This document shows positions 1-7,961 of a stretch of DNA of 64,000 nucleotides, one piece after another. The notes beneath the pieces were generated by a model, which saw nothing but the letters and a program-made list of their open reading frames with translations, had not been told where the DNA came from and made no database searches. Made by a program: the position numbers and the translations under genes. Position 1 is the stretch's first letter. The number at the start of each line of letters is the position of its first letter. Origin of the DNA: Alphaproteobacteria bacterium. Lineage in GTDB: Bacteria > Pseudomonadota > Alphaproteobacteria > Rhizobiales > GCA-2746425. Location of the stretch: assembly GCA_024743215.1 (NCBI GenBank), contig JANSWZ010000011.1, positions 62,001-126,000 on the forward strand, given 5' to 3'.

Positions 1-407
1 TCAGAACCATTACTGAATATGATATCCGCGCATCTGCAGGCGATGGCGCCCTCACCTCCGAAGAAAACGTTCGCTCACAATGGCCCTTTGATCCCTCTTA
101 CCTATCTGATTTTCTTGGATTATCGACAAACGACCTTGCCATAATCGAAGTGCGCGGCGACAGCATGGAGCCCACCCTGTCCAGTGGAGACCGGGTGATG
201 GTTCACCTTGCCGACAAGCAGATATCTCAACCTGGCATTTTCATCATTTACGATGGCGGCGGAACAGTCATCAAACGGGTGGAGAAAATACCGGGGCAAG
301 ACAAGCTTGTGCTGATCTCTGACAACCCACTTCACACGCGCTATGAAATTTCCGGGGACGACGTACAGATCGTCGGGCGCGTTGTCTGGGCCGCAAAGAG
401 GCTTTAA
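1..407 (+). CDS. S24 (LexA-like) family repressor, C-terminal part, 5' end outside window
   Basis: The reading frame is open from the first bases, so the N-terminal part, presumably a helix-turn-helix domain, lies upstream of the window. The visible 134 residues contain VRGDSMEP, the serine-nucleophile motif of S24/LexA peptidases, and downstream VIKRVEK with the expected general-base lysine. The fold continues to the usual short C-terminal strand (QIVGRVVWAAKRL). Proteins of this type are self-cleaving or phage-type repressors. The 16-bp palindrome and promoter just downstream (473-516) suggest that it controls the next gene. The family is certain; whether it autocleaves is not visible. Confidence 0.85.
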   Translation, partial: RTITEYDIRASAGDGALTSEENVRSQWPFDPSYLSDFLGLSTNDLAIIEVRGDSMEPTLSSGDRVMVHLADKQISQPGIFIIYDGGGTVIKRVEKIPGQDKLVLISDNPLHTRYEISGDDVQIVGRVVWAAKRL

Positions 408-472
408 CCCCACGCCACACGAGAACACATAAATGCCTCTTGAGCAAACCAACATGATACGGAAACATCACG

Positions 473-516
473 ATAGGATTTATCCTATTTACTAAAAATA
501 GTTTTTCTCCTATCAT
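473..516 (+). promoter_or_regulatory. Candidate promoter and repressor operator upstream of the 546 gene
   Basis: Bases 473-488 form a perfect 7-2-7 palindrome (ATAGGAT-TT-ATCCTAT). It touches a -35-like TTTACT (488-493), which is 17 bp from a -10-like TATCAT (511-516). A further half site, TCCTAT, falls at 508-513 across the -10. An operator overlapping both hexamers fits repression by the S24-type protein encoded immediately upstream. The palindrome and spacing are seen; the link to the repressor is inference. Confidence 0.5.
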
Positions 517-545
517 GCTGTATCGAAGCTGCCAGGAGGTCAAAA

Positions 546-878
546 ATGGGAAAGCCTGACGCAATTGGTTATCTGGACCGAGTGTCGTTTGAAGACATAA
601 TGATCCCCGACCTTGGAACGATGCTTTGGTTTGAAGCCGATTTCAGTGTCGAAGCCGATAACGGATCATACGCCTTTTTCGCACAGCAGATTTACACGCA
701 ACAGGCCTCTCCTGAAGGAACCGAAGGTTACTTCCCAATTCCAACCAACACGGCAACACAAGTTTTTCTGGAACTGGAATTGCGCTGTTTCCTGCAATCC
801 AGCCAAAAGGTTCAAGAACAGCTCTGTGAATTAGCCGACGGAGCAGGCCTGGAACATTGGCTCCATGTGGCAGCGTAG
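546..878 (+). CDS. Hypothetical protein, 110 aa
   Basis: The start is well supported by GGAGGT ending 5 bases upstream of the ATG. The product is a small, acidic, probably cytoplasmic protein with no signal peptide or membrane segment. It is rich in Phe, Gln and Glu, and its only cysteines are in ELRCFL and EQLCEL. I recognise no domain. It sits behind an operator-promoter that looks controlled by the upstream S24 repressor, so it may be an induced gene. The good ribosome site and promoter support a real gene; its function is unknown. Confidence 0.6.
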   Translation: MGKPDAIGYLDRVSFEDIMIPDLGTMLWFEADFSVEADNGSYAFFAQQIYTQQASPEGTEGYFPIPTNTATQVFLELELRCFLQSSQKVQEQLCELADGAGLEHWLHVAA

Positions 879-1131
879 GAGCCACAGACGAAACAAGAAA
901 CTCTCGCAAAACACCTAAAAACGCATTCAAGAAAGCACTGAAATCACATACCGAAAACACAACCCTAAACATACAAGCCATTGTAAAATATAAGATTTTA
1001 TGAAAATTTACCTGCGAGATTTACTGGTGTGATTTGCCTGCTTTTGATGTATGTAGGCATGCGGCTGCCGATTTACCGGCAACAAGTTTGGGTGACCTAC
1101 CAACATAACCCTTCATTAGGACTGCTCATTC

Positions 1132-1833
1132 ATGACTTTATATGTCCCAAAGAGGCTTTTAAGGATTTTCCTGAAGGACAAGCTGATCATGTGGATCGAC
1201 CCTAGAAAGGTTCACCATCAGGTCGGCACCAGCAGACCGGAAAGTCGCAAAATCCGCGAAAAGTTTGCGCGAATGCAATCGAAAGGCAGGCTTACGACCA
1301 TTGCCCGGCGTCAAACGCTGCGTGTATCAAATGCATTGGAATCATTCGTTATCGATCCCGATTATTATGAGGACCTCATAGCATTTGAGAAGAACGAGAA
1401 ATACAACAGAGTCAGCGATATCACCAAACACCGAGGAGATTACAAGTCCTCTAAATGGTATTCGGATCTCATATGCGAACTGAGTGAACACGGCGTCGCC
1501 AAACATAAGAAAATCATGATGCGTTCTGAAAATGATGTTGATCACTTCATGAAATATTATGTTCTTTCAATGCTCGACAGCTTGGAACGAGATGGTTTTG
1601 ACCCGGCCAAAGGTGGGGGACTGGGAAAGGCTCTGATTGGCAAAGACGGCTTAATCCACAAATCGGGATCTGGTCACCACAGATTCTACGCCGCCAGAGT
1701 ACTGGGAATAAAACCGATCCCTGTCCTAATTGCTGGCGCACATGAGAATTGGTATCGCAAGAATATTGGCAGCAGATTTGCTCTGGAGAAGCTGAGGGCG
1801 GCACTTGGCGATGTCCAGGCAAAACACACATGA
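1132..1833 (+). CDS. ParB/sulfiredoxin-like domain protein, function unknown
   Basis: The protein has 233 residues, is basic at the N-terminus and has no signal peptide. Around residues 168-200 it carries a glycine-rich segment followed by GHHRFYAARVLGIKPIPV (GHHR at about 181-184). This resembles the G-x-HR motif and following helix of ParB-like nuclease/sulfiredoxin-fold domains, with the typical 'lgi..ipV' ending. The N-terminal half is unlike ParB partition proteins. Stand-alone ParB-like proteins of this size occur as uncharacterised accessory genes. A start at the internal Met (1189) is also possible. The gene converges on the phosphodiesterase gene at 1913. Confidence 0.6.
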   Translation: MTLYVPKRLLRIFLKDKLIMWIDPRKVHHQVGTSRPESRKIREKFARMQSKGRLTTIARRQTLRVSNALESFVIDPDYYEDLIAFEKNEKYNRVSDITKHRGDYKSSKWYSDLICELSEHGVAKHKKIMMRSENDVDHFMKYYVLSMLDSLERDGFDPAKGGGLGKALIGKDGLIHKSGSGHHRFYAARVLGIKPIPVLIAGAHENWYRKNIGSRFALEKLRAALGDVQAKHT

Positions 1834-1912
1834 GGTTCGTACGCAATTCACCTGGAAAATTAGTTTCAGTCTTCCGATACCTTCAGCCACAAATCAGAAT
1901 TGTTGGCCCAAG

Positions 1913-2650
1913 CTAGGCAAACAAATCCGGCTTGTCAGACAGCACACTTTGTGCGCCATGCTCCAGGAAATAGCGGGCCTCTACAGGGTCATTTACTGTC
2001 GCAATGGCAAACTCGATGCCGTCGGCACAAAGCCGTTCCATATCCTGTTCGCTGACAAAACTGGCTTGCAGATGGAGGATCTGGCACGCAGCCTCCTCCA
2101 GCCGCGCCTTCGGGTTTCGGGGCATCGCAGCTGTTGCAAGCCCTCTTGGCACATCAGGCAACCGTTGCGCTGCCAGTCGCATGCAACGCTCTGAAAAGCC
2201 GGAAAGAAAGAGAGCGTTTTCTCCAATAGGCCAGTGTTTTTTGACCACTGCACAAGCGGCTTCGACCAAAGGTTCTTCCAAACCACTGATCTCCTTCAAC
2301 TCCAACTGCAGGTTCAGCCCTTCTTCCAGGATTGTGCTCAGATAATCTTCCAATGTGACCGTACGCGCATCCTTGTAATCCTCTGAAAACCAGCTCCCGC
2401 TATCCAAACTCACAATATCGGCAAGCTTGCTATGGACAACCAGGCCGCTCCCATTCGTGGTCCGGTCAAGCTTTGCATCATGGATCATCACCAGATGGCC
2501 ATCGGCTGTCAGTTGCACGTCTGTCTCAATCCATTTGGCACCCATTTTTGCAGCAAGCCGGATGGCTTCCAAAGTGTTTTCAGGCGCATAGGCAGACGCG
2601 CCTCGATGGGCGATGAGATTTTCTTTTACGATAGGGTCTTGGGAGGACAT
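1913..2650 (-). CDS. ugpQ: Glycerophosphodiester phosphodiesterase
   Basis: GDPD family, cytoplasmic type without signal peptide, 245 aa, a normal length for UgpQ-like enzymes that hydrolyse glycerophosphodiesters to glycerol-3-phosphate and an alcohol. The catalytic and metal-binding set is visible: AHRG (His15), ETDVQ (Glu42, Asp44) and IHD (His57), followed by LDRTTNG. It is the last gene of the minus-strand ABC operon (6603 down to 1913), so a phosphodiester is a plausible cargo of that transporter. A strong hairpin (2680-2703) separates it from the binding-protein gene and may lower its expression. The symbol is given by family only. Confidence 0.88.
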   Translation of the reverse strand: MSSQDPIVKENLIAHRGASAYAPENTLEAIRLAAKMGAKWIETDVQLTADGHLVMIHDAKLDRTTNGSGLVVHSKLADIVSLDSGSWFSEDYKDARTVTLEDYLSTILEEGLNLQLELKEISGLEEPLVEAACAVVKKHWPIGENALFLSGFSERCMRLAAQRLPDVPRGLATAAMPRNPKARLEEAACQILHLQASFVSEQDMERLCADGIEFAIATVNDPVEARYFLEHGAQSVLSDKPDLFA

Positions 2651-2679
2651 GTCGAGCTTTCCGTTTTGGAGTAAAAGGT

Positions 2680-2703
2680 GCCAGCCCGGTGAACCGGGCT
2701 GGC
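2680..2703 (-). terminator. Intercistronic hairpin, attenuator-like terminator
   Basis: A perfect 10-bp stem (GCCAGCCCGG/CCGGGCTGGC) with a 4-base loop is followed on the minus strand by ACCTTTTA. It lies between the binding-protein stop (2725) and the phosphodiesterase start (2650). It could end most transcripts after the binding-protein gene or protect its 3' end. Confidence 0.7.
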
Positions 2704-2724
2704 AGAGCGATCTGGGAGGTTGGA

Positions 2725-3828
2725 TTATCGCTCTTGGATTACGTTTTCGATGAAGTGATCTTCAACCGCCTTGCGGAATGGATTAGCACCCCAGGCCTGG
2801 CTGTATTGGCGTTGCTCATTGGGCACCAACGCTGCGCTGTCGTCAGCAGAGGCGTGCATTGGGGCAGCACCAAAGTCAGCGTTGAAGCGTGATTGGGTTT
2901 CGGCCGATGTCAGCCAATTGATAAACACGGCTGCGGCTGCCGGATGGGGCGCATTTTTGGGAAGTGCAACACCATTTCCGCCGCCATTCATACCCATTTC
3001 AGGGATGTAGAATTCGATGTCTTTGCGCACTTCGCCGTTTTTCTGCAACCCGGCAAGATGATCTTCCCAGGCAGGCACCATCCACAATTCACCGTCGCTG
3101 ACGCGCGTAATGGAATCCACATTGGATGCTGTCACCACATAGTTTGCGCCGTTGGATTTGAAGAACGCGATGCCCGGTTCCAATGCAGCGATTTTCTCGT
3201 CACTGGTTTCACCGTCTGAAAAATCGACTTCGGTCAAGCTGCGCAACATGTTTTGATAGTAGGACGGTCCCGAGCCACCCTTTTCGTAGTTGAAGCCGAA
3301 TTTCTCCGGGTTTTCAGTCCAGAACCTTTCGAAATCCTGTGGTGTTTGTGGCAGTTCATCATCCGCGACTTTGGCAGGATCATAGGCGATACCGGTCTGA
3401 TTGCCCCAATAAGCCAGCACATAACCTTCTCCATCTGTGCTGGTAAGCTCACTTACGCGGCCATCATCCCCCGGCAGCATGTCAAGCGGCATGAATAGAG
3501 ATGGCAGATCCAGATTTTCATAATCGGTGAACCCATATGCAAACACATCAATATCGCCTTGCGTGCGTTCCCGTTCAGCAATCAGCTTGTTGCCATTGCC
3601 AATCATCGTGCCTTCCGGAATGGTGACCTTGATGCCGTATTCGTCTTCAAATGACTTTACGGTTTCACGAAAGCGGTCCTGAAAATACCAATTGAACCAA
3701 GTAACCTCTCCTTCGTCCTTAGCCTGGGCAACGATGGCCTCCCAGGACATGTCGGACAGGTCAGCGGAAGCTGCAAACGATGTTGATAAGGCCAATGCGG
3801 CTATGCTGCACATAAGTTTCTTAAACAT
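2725..3828 (-). CDS. ABC transporter periplasmic substrate-binding protein (family 1)
   Basis: The mature start is the ATG at 3828, behind AGGAAC; longer readings lack a ribosome site and would precede the signal peptide. The 367-aa product begins with a Sec signal peptide (lysines, then AALALSTSFAASA). It then shows an extracellular solute-binding family 1 fold (WFNWYFQDRF..., GDIDVFAYGFTDYENL..., AYWGNQTGIAYDP...). It resembles the YnjB/PotD group that binds small charged or polar ligands. It is encoded with two PotB/PotC-type permeases, a PotA-type ATPase and a glycerophosphodiesterase, so a phosphodiester or polyol ligand is possible. The ligand cannot be read from sequence. Confidence 0.88.
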   Translation of the reverse strand: MFKKLMCSIAALALSTSFAASADLSDMSWEAIVAQAKDEGEVTWFNWYFQDRFRETVKSFEDEYGIKVTIPEGTMIGNGNKLIAERERTQGDIDVFAYGFTDYENLDLPSLFMPLDMLPGDDGRVSELTSTDGEGYVLAYWGNQTGIAYDPAKVADDELPQTPQDFERFWTENPEKFGFNYEKGGSGPSYYQNMLRSLTEVDFSDGETSDEKIAALEPGIAFFKSNGANYVVTASNVDSITRVSDGELWMVPAWEDHLAGLQKNGEVRKDIEFYIPEMGMNGGGNGVALPKNAPHPAAAAVFINWLTSAETQSRFNADFGAAPMHASADDSAALVPNEQRQYSQAWGANPFRKAVEDHFIENVIQER

Positions 3829-3869
3829 GAAGATTGTTCCTGTGTTGGGTTTTCTGGATTTATTCACAT

Positions 3870-4700
3870 TCATCCCTTTCCCGAGCTCATGGCTGGATTG
3901 GCAGACTTCAGCAGCCGCTCCAGAAAGAGCATCAGAACAACATTGGGGACGACGAGAATGAGGGAAAGAACAGCCGCATTGGGCCGCACGAAATCCTGAC
4001 CAAGCGAGCTGTAAAGCAGCGTCGGTATGGTGGTAAAATTGGGCGAACCAACGATAAATGCGATCGCAAACTCTTCGATGGATTGAATGAATACGATCAA
4101 CAGTGTGGCCAGTATTCCAGGCTTCAGGGCCGGCAAGTAAGCCACTTTCCAACGCGATACGGCCGATGCACCCATATCCCGCGCCGCATTGATGTGATCT
4201 TGCCGCACCTGCTCAAACGACACTGTCATGATGCGAATCGCATAGGGCATGGTGATCACCGCATGGGCCAGCAATATGGCCGCAAACCGGGATTGCGTCA
4301 GACCCATTTGATACAACAGCGAGGTAAAGAAGATAGCTGTCACAAAAGCCGGAACAACAAGCGGTAGCAGCGCGACCAGTTTCATTGTCTCGCGACCGGG
4401 AAACTGAATCCGGCCAAGAGCATATGCGGTGGGTATGGACAGTAACAGCGTCAGTACCGCAGCACATGGAGCCAATGTGTAGGAGTTGAACAAGGCCGAC
4501 TTCAGCGACGAATTGGTCCACATATACTCCCAGCGATGAAACGACATGACGGGTGGAAGTAATCTCTCAGCGGTCCAGGGTTCCGCCGGGTCGACCAGTG
4601 ACCAGAGCACCGCCATCCCAAAGGGAATGACCAGCCAGATGGTGCAAATGATCAGTAATGCGATCATCAAGAGGCGATTGAGTGGCCGCGTATGAGTCAT
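3870..4700 (-). CDS. ABC transporter permease, PotC-like
   Basis: Inner-membrane permease of 276 aa with about six hydrophobic segments. The coupling motif of the binding-protein-dependent family reads AARDMGASAVSRWKVAYLPALKPGI at about residues 175-200. It overlaps the upstream permease gene by ATGA (4697-4700), which indicates translational coupling. It would pair with the 4697 product to form the channel, driven by the 5551 ATPase. The first segment (LIICTIWLVIPFGMAVLWSL) is the normal N-terminal helix for PotC-type permeases. Confidence 0.88.
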   Translation of the reverse strand: MTHTRPLNRLLMIALLIICTIWLVIPFGMAVLWSLVDPAEPWTAERLLPPVMSFHRWEYMWTNSSLKSALFNSYTLAPCAAVLTLLLSIPTAYALGRIQFPGRETMKLVALLPLVVPAFVTAIFFTSLLYQMGLTQSRFAAILLAHAVITMPYAIRIMTVSFEQVRQDHINAARDMGASAVSRWKVAYLPALKPGILATLLIVFIQSIEEFAIAFIVGSPNFTTIPTLLYSSLGQDFVRPNAAVLSLILVVPNVVLMLFLERLLKSANPAMSSGKG

Positions 4701-5554
4701 CGCGCCCGCCTCTTTCCAAACACCATATGGGTCAAAAGCGATAACAACACTGCGCCGACAATGGACAGCCCCATCAGCGTAACGCCAACAACTGCGGCTT
4801 CGTGCCAGCGGCCACTGTCACGAAAAAACACCATATATTGAGCAAGAGACTGCCGATTGGTTGGCCCGACAATCGTCTGGAAGGTGAAGTCCGCCAGTGC
4901 ATTGATAAAAATGATCACCAAAGCGGCCTGCATCGCGGACACAGACAGCGGCGCGATAATTCTACGGAAGCGGGCAAAAGCTCCTGCTCCCATATCCCGC
5001 GCAGCATTCAGCACATCGTCACTGATCGCCTGCACAGCCCCGGTCAGCAGCAACAGCGCAAAGGGCATGTTCTTCCAAGCCTGCAGAATAAGGACACCAA
5101 ACGCGTGGCGATCATTTTGCAGCCGCCGGGGTTCGTCCCAAATCCCGAGCCCCTGCATCAATTGATTGAACAGACCATGATAGGCAATTACGTTGATGAA
5201 CAGAAAAGCGGCCACCAGACCATGAACCAGCAGCGGGGCTTTTAAAATGGCGCTGACTGTAAAGGATCCCGGGAATGGCTTACGCAGCCACAAGGCCAAT
5301 GGATACGCAAGAGCCACGGAAACAAAGGCACTTATCAGCCCGATGTAAAGCGAGTAGCGGATAGACCGCCAATAGACCTTGCGTTCGGTAACATCTGTCC
5401 AGAACTCGAAGGAAAACCCGCTTTCGCCAGCCAGATTGTACAAGCCAAAAGACTGCGCAATCGCGATGTAAACCACCGCTCCCATAAAAAAGACCACCAG
5501 CCCAATGCCTGGGATCAGGAGCAAAATGACCTGAAGCCAACGACCAAGGGTCAT
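4697..5554 (-). CDS. ABC transporter permease, PotB-like
   Basis: Integral membrane protein of 285 aa with six predicted helices. Its EAA-type loop reads AARDMGAGAFARFRRIIAPLSV, the contact site for the ATPase. The start ATG overlaps the ATPase stop by ATGA (5551-5554), and its own stop overlaps the next permease, so translation is coupled through the three genes. The length matches the family. Confidence 0.88.
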   Translation of the reverse strand: MTLGRWLQVILLLIPGIGLVVFFMGAVVYIAIAQSFGLYNLAGESGFSFEFWTDVTERKVYWRSIRYSLYIGLISAFVSVALAYPLALWLRKPFPGSFTVSAILKAPLLVHGLVAAFLFINVIAYHGLFNQLMQGLGIWDEPRRLQNDRHAFGVLILQAWKNMPFALLLLTGAVQAISDDVLNAARDMGAGAFARFRRIIAPLSVSAMQAALVIIFINALADFTFQTIVGPTNRQSLAQYMVFFRDSGRWHEAAVVGVTLMGLSIVGAVLLSLLTHMVFGKRRAR

Positions 5555-6603
5555 TGAATTGGTTCCAGAAAATGCAGCGTGTGCGGCGGAATGCTAAACG
5601 TAATGCCGTCGCCGTCCATAACTGTCGAATTTGGCACCTGCAAGCGCTGTGAAGTACCGTCAAGATCAAGCGTCAAGTCTGTGAAATTCCCCTGGAATGA
5701 CCGATGATGCACCTTTGCAGATAGAGCATTGACGCTGGCACCACCCTCAATGCCGTGCTCAGGACGCCAGCAGACGCGCAGTCGGTTCGCAGCTGGAGGG
5801 TCTGATGCATCCACGGTCAAACAGCCAATGGGTGTCTCAATTTGCCATTGCCGGTCACCAGATTGGCTTTGAACTTCAGCTTCCAGAATGTTTGCAGCAC
5901 CAATAAAGTCCGCGACAAAACTGGTGGCAGGTTGATGATAAATGGTCTCAGGCGAACCCACCTGCTCCACCCGTCCACCATTCATGACAAAAACCCTGTC
6001 TGACATGGCCAGGGCTTCTGCCTGATCATGGGTCACATAAATGGCTGTCAGACCGTATTGTTTCTGAATGCTGCGAATTTCATAGCGGACGCTCTCCCGC
6101 AATTTCGCGTCCAGATTGGACAAGGGCTCATCGAACAGAATGACACCTGGCCGCACTGCCAGTGCCCGGCCCAGCGCAACTCTTTGTTGCTGGCCGCCGG
6201 ATAGCTGATTTGGCAGCTTTTGAAGATTTGCCTTCAAATCCAACTGATCGGTGACCTTGGCAATACGGTCCAGTCGGGCGGCGGCAGGAACGCCCTGCTG
6301 GCGTAACCCAAAGCTTAAATTCTCCTGCACGCTCAAATGGGGAAACAGCGCGTAGGACTGAAAGCACATCGCGGTGTCGCGCAATTCCGGGGGAACCCGC
6401 GTGATATCCACCTCATCCAAAACAATCTGGCCAGAAGTCGGCGTCAGAAACCCGGACAGCAAATTCAGCAATGTGGTCTTGCCACAGCCTGACGGTCCCA
6501 ACAGGGTTACAAACTCACCATCTTCAACTTTGAACGACACATCATCCACAGCAATAAATTTGCTGAAATGCATTGACAGGTTACGAACCTCAATCGAGGC
6601 CAT
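5551..6603 (-). CDS. ABC transporter ATP-binding protein, PotA/FbpC-like
   Basis: I choose the ATG at 6603 because a GGGGAGGG ribosome site precedes it and MASIEVRNL starts the domain as in relatives. The 350-aa product has Walker A GPSGCGKTT (36-44), a Q-loop (CFQSYALF), signature LSGGQQQR and Walker B VILFDEP, then a C-terminal TOBE-type domain. It energises the two permeases encoded downstream. It is the first gene of the operon, facing the ROK regulator; the intergenic region holds two 16-bp palindromes. Confidence 0.9.
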   Translation of the reverse strand: MASIEVRNLSMHFSKFIAVDDVSFKVEDGEFVTLLGPSGCGKTTLLNLLSGFLTPTSGQIVLDEVDITRVPPELRDTAMCFQSYALFPHLSVQENLSFGLRQQGVPAAARLDRIAKVTDQLDLKANLQKLPNQLSGGQQQRVALGRALAVRPGVILFDEPLSNLDAKLRESVRYEIRSIQKQYGLTAIYVTHDQAEALAMSDRVFVMNGGRVEQVGSPETIYHQPATSFVADFIGAANILEAEVQSQSGDRQWQIETPIGCLTVDASDPPAANRLRVCWRPEHGIEGGASVNALSAKVHHRSFQGNFTDLTLDLDGTSQRLQVPNSTVMDGDGITFSIPPHTLHFLEPIQ

Positions 6604-6687
6604 AGCCACCCTCCCCATAAAATCCGACGCATATTCAGGTCTTTGAAACCATTTTTTTGCCACGACGAATTATTTATACGCGTTATG

Positions 6688-6730
6688 TGTAATATTTATT
6701 ACAGTTAATGTGTGAAATGTCGAAACATTT
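6688..6730. promoter_or_regulatory. Twin 16-bp palindromes, candidate ROK operators
   Basis: Two perfect inverted repeats lie in the AT-rich divergent region: TGTAATA-TT-TATTACA (6688-6703) and AAATGT-CGAA-ACATTT (6715-6730). Their centres are 27 bp apart. Both are between the ABC operon start (6603) and the ROK gene start (6794), the usual place for a regulator acting on both. ROK repressors of the NagC/Mlc type bind AT-rich palindromes. The assignment is inference from position. Confidence 0.5.
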
Positions 6731-6793
6731 TTTGCATCTTTGCGTCAGCAATGGCTATATTCGGATGAGAATCCGCAGAAATGGTCGTGTTTT

Positions 6794-7948
6794 ATGAATG
6801 AAAATTTGCGCATAGGCGCAAAAATTCCCAATGCTGGCGCGCCCAAAATCGCCACAGACAGCGAGCGCTTGATTCTGGATATTGTCCGGCGCAACAGCGA
6901 AATTACGCGTTCGTCTCTGACAAGGCATACGCATATCACCCAACAATCAGTCCATCGCCTGGTCGATGGGTTGATCGCCCGTGATCTGCTGATGACAGGG
7001 CAGCCCATTATAACCGGTCCCGGTAAACCCAGCCCGCGTCTGTCGCTTAATCCGGATGCTCTGTATTCTATCGGCGTCTCCATCAATACCGATACAATAA
7101 GCTTGTCCATTGCCAATCTTGCCTGTGCGGAGGTCGCTGCAACCATTGTCGACAGCGATCCCGCTGATCGTGTCCAGTCTTTGCAGGACATGGCGACAGC
7201 CATCAAAGCGCTTGTCGCGGACAATGGCATCCCACTGGAACGGATTATTGGCGTGGGTGTCGCGATGTCCGGATACCGCTCAAACGGGCATGATTGCTAT
7301 GTTTGCCCACCACCAATATCTGAATGGTCAGATCTGTTCCTGACGCCTTTGTTCGAGGCCGCTTTCGGCCTTCCGGTCTGGACAGAAAACAACGCCACGT
7401 CCGGCGCAATCGGCGAATCGCTGATTGGCGCGGGTCGGCTCCACAGCACATTTGCTTATCTATCCTTCAATTTCGGCTTTGGCGGTGGAATGATAGTGGA
7501 TGGCAAACCGCTTTTGGGCGGTTTTGGCAATGCTGGTGAAATCAGCGTCACCTATACGGAAGCTCAGGTGGAAAGCCGCCCAGCGCTGGGTGAATTGATA
7601 AAACGCCTCGCCAAACACGGCATTCACATCAGTTCCCTGCCAGAGCTATCTGCGTCTTTTGACCCGAACTGGCCTGGCCTAAAAGAGTGGATCGAAGAGG
7701 TCACACCCAATCTCTATCTCGCCGTGCGCGCCATCCGCGCAATGGTTGACCCGACAGCAATCGTCTTTGGCGGTGAAGCACCTGAATATCTCCGCAAGAT
7801 GCTGATCACTGCCTGCCAGGAGATGGATCAGAGAAATCAGAAACGCAGAATGCCGCCAGAACCCCAGCTTTTGTGCTCGTCCATGCAAGGTGACCCGTCA
7901 ACCTATGGTGCTGCGCTGGTTCCGCTAAAGGCCTGTGTCCTGATGTAA
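6794..7948 (+). CDS. ROK family transcriptional regulator
   Basis: The product has 384 aa from the ATG at 6794; a TTG 54 bases upstream is less likely. An N-terminal winged helix (LILDIVRRNSEITRSSLTRHTHITQQSVHRLVDGLIARDLL) is joined to a ROK sugar-kinase-like domain (GIGVAMSGYRS..., TENNATSGAIGE, FGFGGGMIVDGKPLLGGFGNAGE). I see no CxCGxxGC zinc cluster, which many ROK members have, and the ATP-site motif is not kinase-like, so this is a regulator. It is divergent from the 6603-1913 ABC/phosphodiesterase operon and presumably senses its substrate or a breakdown product. Confidence 0.88.
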   Translation: MNENLRIGAKIPNAGAPKIATDSERLILDIVRRNSEITRSSLTRHTHITQQSVHRLVDGLIARDLLMTGQPIITGPGKPSPRLSLNPDALYSIGVSINTDTISLSIANLACAEVAATIVDSDPADRVQSLQDMATAIKALVADNGIPLERIIGVGVAMSGYRSNGHDCYVCPPPISEWSDLFLTPLFEAAFGLPVWTENNATSGAIGESLIGAGRLHSTFAYLSFNFGFGGGMIVDGKPLLGGFGNAGEISVTYTEAQVESRPALGELIKRLAKHGIHISSLPELSASFDPNWPGLKEWIEEVTPNLYLAVRAIRAMVDPTAIVFGGEAPEYLRKMLITACQEMDQRNQKRRMPPEPQLLCSSMQGDPSTYGAALVPLKACVLM

Positions 7949-7961
7949 GCCAGACATTTGC

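Noticed and set aside
1-878. Prophage border suggested by the S24 repressor
   Set aside because: No integrase, structural or lysis genes follow; the next genes are ordinary chromosomal ones.
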